Of a stretch of DNA of 46,682 nt, positions 41,691-46,682 are shown one piece after another. Below the pieces are notes generated by a model. The model was not told the origin of the DNA, did not search any database, and worked only from the letters and a program-made list of their open reading frames with translations. Numbering within the stretch: position 1 is the stretch's first letter; each line of letters opens with the position of its first letter. Origin of the DNA: Flavobacteriaceae bacterium (GTDB lineage Bacteria; Bacteroidota; Bacteroidia; Flavobacteriales; Weeksellaceae); NCBI GenBank assembly GCA_030538275.1, contig JAUNUH010000011.1, positions 1 through 46,682 of the forward strand, in the 5' to 3' direction. A program made the position numbers and the translations under genes.

Positions 41691-42170
41691 ATGAAATATT
41701 ATGTATTTTTATTGATGCTGCTAGGGGTTTTGTGGTCATGCGAAGAAGATGATATTTGTGACGAGGGCAAATCACCGCGTATGTATCTCAAATTTCGTAA
41801 TATTGATGAGCAAAGTGCAGAAAGAATGGACTCTATATATCTATGGCGACAAAATACTGCAGGGGATTTTGAGTTGTATATTTTCAAAGCAAAGACGGCT
41901 GCAGAAGATTCTGTTCTGGTGCCACTACCCATTGTTGAGGTAACCGAAGCTTACTTCGTAATTTCGCCCAAACGATACGATGTAGAGACAAGGGATACAT
42001 TAAAAGTAGATTATCAGCGAGTTTTGGATTTTGGCTCAAAAGCTTGTGGCTACAAGGTAAATTATTTGAATGTGAATTATGAAATTTCGAACCGGTTTTT
42101 TGTAGGAAGCGAAGTTATAGATACAAATATTACAGATGAAGAAACTCCTGATTTGCTGCTTTATTATTAA
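41691..42170 (+). CDS. DUF6452 lipoprotein
   Basis: The 159-residue product has a lipoprotein signal (MKYYVFLLMLLGVLWSC, Cys17) followed by EEDDICDEGKSPRMYL, which I recall from the Flavobacteriia family DUF6452 (unknown function). The mature part is a small beta-rich domain with a further cysteine in FGSKACGYKVNY. It follows rlmD by nine bases, and its last 35 bases overlap the start of the DUF6048 gene in another frame. Confidence 0.82.
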   Translation: MKYYVFLLMLLGVLWSCEEDDICDEGKSPRMYLKFRNIDEQSAERMDSIYLWRQNTAGDFELYIFKAKTAAEDSVLVPLPIVEVTEAYFVISPKRYDVETRDTLKVDYQRVLDFGSKACGYKVNYLNVNYEISNRFFVGSEVIDTNITDEETPDLLLYY

Positions 42171-42786
42171 TTCAATGCTGCTTTTGGCACAACAGGATAG
42201 CATTCAGCCACAATCAAAAAAGCAGGGTGTATTTTTAGGTGTGGATATTTTTAATCCAGTTTTGTCGGTTTTTACAGAGAAAAAAGGAGGAGAAGTGAGT
42301 ATATCAGTCCCGTTTAAACAAAAATGGACAATAGCTGGAGAAATTGGTTATGAAAGCAATACATTTGAAAACGCTATTTGGAATGTGGATGCCAGTGGCT
42401 TATATGCCAGAGCAGGTGCCAATTGGTTTGTTTCACAAGATATCAACAACCCAAATATGGGATATTATTTTGGTGGAAGAATTGGATTTTCTCCTTTCAA
42501 TCAAACTGTAAATCTGTTCACCATCCAAGGTGTAGATATGCCAAATGTGAATGGTAATCTAGAAAAACACGCTGCATACGCGCTGTGGCTAGAGCCATTA
42601 ATGGGAGCACGCGTACCCTTGTGGAAAACAAATTTCTATGTAGATGCCAGTGCGCGATTACGAATTTTGTTATGGAATAACAACGAATATGGAATGTCGC
42701 CATTAATTATTCCCGGATTTGGAATCAATAATAATGGTTTGAATTTTGGATTAAATTGGTCGATAGGTTATGTTTTCACGTTTTAA
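42136..42786 (+). CDS. DUF6048 outer-membrane-barrel-like protein
   Basis: The 216-residue product has a signal peptide (MKKLLICCFIINSMLLLAQQ) and a mature domain of alternating strands (GVFLGVDIFNPVL, WTIAGEIGYES, GLYARAGANWF, GYYFGGRIGFS, FYVDASARLRILL, GLNFGLNWSIGYVFTF) ending in aromatic Phe, the pattern of an outer-membrane beta-barrel. This corresponds to DUF6048 (unknown function). It is coupled to the DUF6452 lipoprotein by a 35-base overlap that encodes most of its own signal peptide. Confidence 0.82.
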   Translation: MKKLLICCFIINSMLLLAQQDSIQPQSKKQGVFLGVDIFNPVLSVFTEKKGGEVSISVPFKQKWTIAGEIGYESNTFENAIWNVDASGLYARAGANWFVSQDINNPNMGYYFGGRIGFSPFNQTVNLFTIQGVDMPNVNGNLEKHAAYALWLEPLMGARVPLWKTNFYVDASARLRILLWNNNEYGMSPLIIPGFGINNNGLNFGLNWSIGYVFTF

Positions 42787-42811
42787 TAAAAGAAAATAAT
42801 TTAGAATAAAT

Positions 42812-43396
42812 ATGAAATTAATTGGATTGACAGGAGGCATAGGGTCTGGTAAAAGTACAGTGGGAAAACTCCTTGAAAATAAAGGGATTCCTGTATATTA
42901 TTCAGATTTGCGAGCCAGGGAAATAATGAATGAAACTCCCGAAATCATTGCACAACTCAAAGCGTGGTATGGCGATGAGATCTATGTAAATGATACGCTA
43001 GATAGAGAAAAGTTGGGGCCAATCGTTTTTTCTGATTCAGAAAAATTAAATAAATTAAATGCGCTTGTGCATCCAGCTGTTTTTGAGGATTTTGACCGAT
43101 GGAAACAAGAACAAACTTCACCTATAATAATCAAAGAAGCCGCAATATTGTTTGAATCTGGTTCTTACAAAGAGTGTGATTTGGTGGTTACGGTCTCGGC
43201 GCCAGAAGAGGTGAGAATTATACGAACCATGGAGCGAGATCAAATGTCACGCGAAAAGGTAATCAATAGAATGAGCAAACAGTGGCCAGACCAGAAAAGA
43301 GAGTCCAAGGCAGATTATATTATTCGAAACGACAGCGGTTTTATAGAACTGGAGCGTGCTGTGGAACAATTTTACTACTGGATTCAACATCAATAA
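42812..43396 (+). CDS. coaE: Dephospho-CoA kinase
   Basis: CoaE phosphorylates dephospho-CoA at the ribose 3'-OH, the last step of CoA synthesis. The 194-residue product has the P-loop GGIGSGKST (residues 8-16), YYSDLRAREI and the lid/substrate region RDQMSREKVINRM with the arginines of this family. It follows the DUF6048 gene by 25 bases in the same direction; the spacer to the histidine kinase is 115 bases, where a separate promoter is likely though not clear. Confidence 0.95.
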   Translation: MKLIGLTGGIGSGKSTVGKLLENKGIPVYYSDLRAREIMNETPEIIAQLKAWYGDEIYVNDTLDREKLGPIVFSDSEKLNKLNALVHPAVFEDFDRWKQEQTSPIIIKEAAILFESGSYKECDLVVTVSAPEEVRIIRTMERDQMSREKVINRMSKQWPDQKRESKADYIIRNDSGFIELERAVEQFYYWIQHQ

Positions 43397-43511
43397 TTGT
43401 ATTGGCGAATCAGATATTTTATTTTCAGTGAAATTAGATTTGAAAAAAACTAAAAGTACAAGCAGAATATTTCCTTTCTAAGCTGAATTAAGCATAAAAT
43501 AAATACTTTTT

Positions 43512-45059
43512 ATGAAGAGACCCTTCTTCCGAATTTTGGTTATTCTCATGACTTTTTCGATTATCGGATTGGTTGTAGTGCAATTGTATTGGCTGAATCA
43601 AGCATTTCGCGCAGGTGAAACAGAATTCAATTCCAGAGTCATAAAAGCAATGGACGAAACGGTAAATTTGGTAAATCAAAACGAGTTGAATCAATATTAT
43701 GAATTATTTAATGAAACTCGTAAAACCATGAAAGACAGTGCAGATGCGCCACAGGTCATTACATCACAAATCGAGAGCGATTCGGCGAATGTGAAGTATG
43801 TCTATCTCACTCGGTATATGATGGATAAGGTTGCGCTTCCAGTTTCGGGTATGTATAATGATTCTTTGAATGTTACAGAATTGTATTCGGCAGAACGTAC
43901 AATTAGACTCAAAAAAGATAGTAATATTCATCATTTTCAACCTATTGACGTGAATTTGGATTCAGAATTCAGAGATGCAAGTTATACGCTAGAAAGATTT
44001 GCACGATTTGATGCAGGAAATAAACCGATTTCCAAGAGAATAAATCTGAATAAACTCGATTCTATATTCAGAATTAAATTAAAAAAATGGAATATCGATA
44101 CAAGTTTTGAGCTGGGTATTCTCAACAAAGACTCTACAACTATAGCCATGAAAACCAAGAACTTCAATCTGAGCAGGCAGAATTATTTGGCACCGGTTTT
44201 TTACAATAGAGACGATACGCCTAGTTATTATTTATCGGTTCTGTTGCCCGACAAGAAAAAATCAATTTTTTCTACGCTTTCAGCCCTTTTTGGAGTTACT
44301 ATTTTGTTTACATTGATTATTTTGGGAATTTATGCTGCTTCCATTTATTTTATGTTGCGACAAAGACAAATTTCGCAGTTAAAAACGGATTTTATGAATA
44401 ATATGACGCATGAGTTCAAGACGCCGCTAGCCACCATAAGCGTAGCCACTGATGCGCTAAAAAGCAGAATTGTATCGCAAGACGCAGAAAAGGTAAAACA
44501 TTATGCAAATCTTATAAAACAAGAAAATAAACGAATGAACAACCAAGTCGAAATGGTTTTGCGAATGTCTAAACTCGAAAGAAATGAAATTCGATTAGAT
44601 CCCAATGTTTTGCACGTCAACGACTTGGTAAGAGATAGCGTGGACTCCATCCGACTGATTGTAGAAAATCGGAATGGCACAATCTTTGAATCCTACAAAG
44701 CACAGAAGGATGAGTTGTCTGTGGATAGTTTTCATTTGGGAAATATCATTTTGAATGTTTTGGATAACGCAAATAAATATTCCGAAAATAGTCCGCAAAT
44801 CTCTGTTGAAACTTATAATGTGAACGATACCTATGTAATCAAGGTTTCCGATGAGGGTATTGGAATGAGCAAGTCGGTCATGTCCAAGATTTTTGAAAAG
44901 TTTTACCGCGAAGAAACTGGGAATATTCACAATGTAAAAGGCCACGGATTGGGTTTGTCGTATGTAAAACATATCGTAGAGCTACACGGTGGAGAAGTGG
45001 ATGTAGAAAGTGAAAAAGGAAAAGGCAGCACCTTTTATATAAAATTACCATTAAAATGA
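43512..45059 (+). CDS. Sensor histidine kinase
   Basis: The 515-residue membrane kinase has an N-terminal membrane segment (about 8-28), a periplasmic sensor region of about 220 residues without a recognised domain, a second membrane segment (about 255-282), then the HisKA dimerisation domain with the phosphoacceptor His300 (MTHEFKTPLA), and the ATPase domain with N-box NVLDNANKY, DEGIGMS and GHGLGLSYV. There is no HAMP domain between the second membrane segment and HisKA, a usual form in Bacteroidota. It resembles RprX of Bacteroides fragilis in order, but the signal is unknown. The response regulator starts five bases after its stop. Confidence 0.94.
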   Translation: MKRPFFRILVILMTFSIIGLVVVQLYWLNQAFRAGETEFNSRVIKAMDETVNLVNQNELNQYYELFNETRKTMKDSADAPQVITSQIESDSANVKYVYLTRYMMDKVALPVSGMYNDSLNVTELYSAERTIRLKKDSNIHHFQPIDVNLDSEFRDASYTLERFARFDAGNKPISKRINLNKLDSIFRIKLKKWNIDTSFELGILNKDSTTIAMKTKNFNLSRQNYLAPVFYNRDDTPSYYLSVLLPDKKKSIFSTLSALFGVTILFTLIILGIYAASIYFMLRQRQISQLKTDFMNNMTHEFKTPLATISVATDALKSRIVSQDAEKVKHYANLIKQENKRMNNQVEMVLRMSKLERNEIRLDPNVLHVNDLVRDSVDSIRLIVENRNGTIFESYKAQKDELSVDSFHLGNIILNVLDNANKYSENSPQISVETYNVNDTYVIKVSDEGIGMSKSVMSKIFEKFYREETGNIHNVKGHGLGLSYVKHIVELHGGEVDVESEKGKGSTFYIKLPLK

Positions 45060-45063
45060 AATT

Positions 45064-45768
45064 ATGGCAGATAATGTAAAACTATTGCTTGTCGAAGATG
45101 ACCCAAGTTTTGGAACGGTTCTCAAAGACTATTTGCAAATCAATGAGTATGATGTAACCCATGCCATTGATGGAGAAGAAGGCTGGAATAAATTCAAGAA
45201 TGACAAATACAACCTTGTGATTCTTGACGTCATGATGCCCAAAAAAGACGGCTTTACCCTGGCAAAAGAAATTAAAGAAAGCAATTCAGATACCCCAATT
45301 ATTTTTTTGACGGCCAAAAATATGCGCGAAGATGTGCTAAAAGGCTACAAATTGGGTGCAGATGATTATATAACCAAACCCTTTGATTCTGAGGTGTTAT
45401 TGTATAAAATTAAAGCCATTATTCAACGAAATGGGATTAATGATGAGCGATTTAATCAAGAAGAATTTAAAATCGGAAATTTTGAGTTTAATGCTAAATT
45501 AAGACAATTAGATATCGCTGGAAATCAATATAAACTTTCGCCAAAAGAAAACGAACTTCTACGTATGCTGTGCGTATATAAAAATGATTTGATGCCCAGA
45601 GAGGTAGCACTCAATCGTATTTGGAATGAGGATAATTATTTTACTTCCAGAAGTATGGATGTCTATATTGCCAAATTGAGAAAATACCTGAAAGACGACC
45701 CCAATGTAGAAATTGTAAATATTCACGGGGAAGGATTCAGACTGGTATCAGAAGAAGTAGAAGAATAA
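45064..45768 (+). CDS. OmpR-type response regulator
   Basis: The 234-residue protein has a receiver domain (1-120) with the acidic pair EDD (11-13), the phosphoacceptor Asp55 in LVILDVMMPKKDGF, the Thr in FLTAK, and the Lys of ITKPF, followed by a winged-helix DNA-binding domain (about 130-230; SPKENELLRML, REVALNRIW and SMDVYIAKLRKYL). It is the partner of the histidine kinase, five bases upstream, and resembles RprY. Target promoters cannot be seen from this window. A strong terminator follows, at 45792-45818. Confidence 0.95.
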   Translation: MADNVKLLLVEDDPSFGTVLKDYLQINEYDVTHAIDGEEGWNKFKNDKYNLVILDVMMPKKDGFTLAKEIKESNSDTPIIFLTAKNMREDVLKGYKLGADDYITKPFDSEVLLYKIKAIIQRNGINDERFNQEEFKIGNFEFNAKLRQLDIAGNQYKLSPKENELLRMLCVYKNDLMPREVALNRIWNEDNYFTSRSMDVYIAKLRKYLKDDPNVEIVNIHGEGFRLVSEEVEE

Positions 45769-45791
45769 AATTTGTTCTGAATTATAAATAC

Positions 45792-45818
45792 AACCTTGCG
45801 CTTTTGCAAGGTTTTTTT
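45792..45818 (+). terminator. Intrinsic terminator of the two-component operon
   Basis: AACCTTGC (45792-45799) and GCAAGGTT (45806-45813) form an 8-base-pair stem around the loop GCTTTT, with a run of seven T from 45812. It lies 23 bases after the response regulator stop and before the convergent gene's end. Confidence 0.87.
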
Positions 45819-45822
45819 GGCT

Positions 45823-46682
45823 TTAATATTTACCTCGACGCCAATATTCAACGACTTTGCCTATATCCAAATTCAGCATAAATCGAATCCTTTCATGATA
45901 TGCCCCAAGTGTGGGCTCAAATCCCAAAGAAGATTGTAGAGGAAAATATAATTCCAAAAAATCCGGAATTACCCGAACCCGTACACCCGAATCATAAACC
46001 ATCTTAACGGGCGCTAATTTACTTTTATAAACTCCAGCATCGGCGTATATATCAATCATTTTCCATATAGGATACTCCAAATTCAGCGTGTACATATATT
46101 GATTGGCTCGAACATTAAAATTCGATTTAAATCCACCCTCGGCCAAAACAAATTGTTGGCTGAGAAGGCCTGTTTCCTCTGAGCGGCCTAAAAGCGGGTA
46201 ACTAAAAGTATAATCGGAAATCCTGTCCAAACCAAAATCAAAATAATCTGTAGATTCTAAATTTTGATTAATAAAACTTCCTCCAAAAATACGCACACCC
46301 AATCGTTTGTTATGTGCAAATTTCCACCGCCAATAAAATTCTCCAAATATTTTACTAAAATTATTAGAAACCTGAAAATTCACCAAGGCTCTTTTTTCAT
46401 GAATTACCTTCGGATTCCAGTATTGATAATATAGGTTGTATAACTTGTAATTTTGCAGTTCAACCTCCTCGGGAGTAGGCTCAAGCGGAATTTCTCGATC
46501 AATATTTTGATACGTCATACCTATTGCGCGACTTATGAGTTCTCGAGGCTGCTTGTCAAATACAAATAAACTTCCTGCTCCATAACTTTTGTAGGCTAAT
46601 CCTTGATTGAAATGTTGATAACTCGCAGAGCCAGAGAGTTTTATTTGACGAAACCAACCATGATTTGGATATAAATTATAGC
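45823..46682 (-). CDS. C-terminal part of a probable outer-membrane beta-barrel protein, truncated by the window edge
   Basis: The reading frame is open to the right end of the window, so the start lies outside it. The visible 286 residues include a long pattern of alternating aromatic and polar strands (VNFQVSNNFSKIFGEFYWRWKF, split here for length, ... RLGVRIFGGSF ... DYTFSYPLL ... YTLNLEYPIW ... IDIYADAGVY ... FELY-type strands), with conserved glycines, and end in RIRFMLNLDIGKVVEYWRRGKY. The strand pattern resembles large metallopeptidase-like or surface-antigen proteins of Flavobacteriia whose C-terminus is a barrel, but I cannot name it. An internal ATG at 46518 should not be taken as the true start. 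The gene is convergent with the two-component operon. Confidence 0.68.
   Translation of the reverse strand, partial: YNLYPNHGWFRQIKLSGSASYQHFNQGLAYKSYGAGSLFVFDKQPRELISRAIGMTYQNIDREIPLEPTPEEVELQNYKLYNLYYQYWNPKVIHEKRALVNFQVSNNFSKIFGEFYWRWKFAHNKRLGVRIFGGSFINQNLESTDYFDFGLDRISDYTFSYPLLGRSEETGLLSQQFVLAEGGFKSNFNVRANQYMYTLNLEYPIWKMIDIYADAGVYKSKLAPVKMVYDSGVRVRVIPDFLELYFPLQSSLGFEPTLGAYHERIRFMLNLDIGKVVEYWRRGKY

Overview
The window is a gene-dense, AT-rich stretch of a chromosome from a member of the Bacteroidota, most likely the order Flavobacteriales. Four things support this: gliding-motility genes gldB and gldC, a complete alternative complex III operon (actABCDEF), several protein families typical of Flavobacteriia (DUF4252, DUF6048, DUF6452, DUF6909), and promoters with the Bacteroidota -7 box TAnnTTTG. 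Signal peptides and lipoprotein boxes are frequent. I see no tRNA, rRNA, CRISPR array, phage, transposase or integrase. The genus cannot be fixed from the sequence alone.

Layout, left to right. 1-2049: heptamer repeats, then dnaG. 2238-2720 (-): a small SPOR-domain protein. 3008-11473: the act operon, a quinol:electron-acceptor oxidoreductase, closed by a strong terminator; no cytochrome oxidase genes follow it. 11552-15480: pdxA (vitamin B6), then DUF177-rpmF and accB-accC (ribosomal protein L32 and the biotin half of acetyl-CoA carboxylase). 15522-15680: a large palindromic element. 15772-19807 (-): a sugar-type MFS transporter, a threonine aldolase and a lipoprotein. 20272-21597: a 2-oxo acid dehydrogenase E2, followed by a second palindromic element of the same kind. 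21944-29895: a giant alpha-2-macroglobulin lipoprotein and penicillin-binding protein 1C. 29901-32769 (-): dxs, a DUF4252 lipoprotein and a small envelope protein. 32833-36054: DUF3109, DUF6909 and a Gfo/Idh/MocA oxidoreductase. 36056-37664 (-): metB-like gene and a lipoprotein. 37749-38096: an ArsC/Spx-like protein. 38100-39420 (-): gldB and gldC. 39462-45768: nadE, rlmD, DUF6452, DUF6048, coaE and a two-component system. 45823-46682 (-): the 3' end of a probable outer-membrane barrel protein that runs off the window.

Most of this is housekeeping: replication, respiration, cofactors (B6, biotin carboxylase, NAD, CoA, isoprenoid precursors), methionine synthesis, rRNA methylation and envelope maintenance. 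I found no obvious new multi-gene system. The least explained signals are: (1) two intergenic palindromes of about 32 bp of pairing each, at 15550-15645 and 21639-21722, which share a bulged core but have different, still fully paired outer stems; (2) two kinds of heptamer repeat packed before dnaG; (3) a DUF3109-DUF6909 gene pair separated by one base, the second ending in a nucleoside-phosphorylase-like segment; and (4) promoters whose -7 box ends in a TTG that imitates a start codon, so several starts have been moved downstream here.
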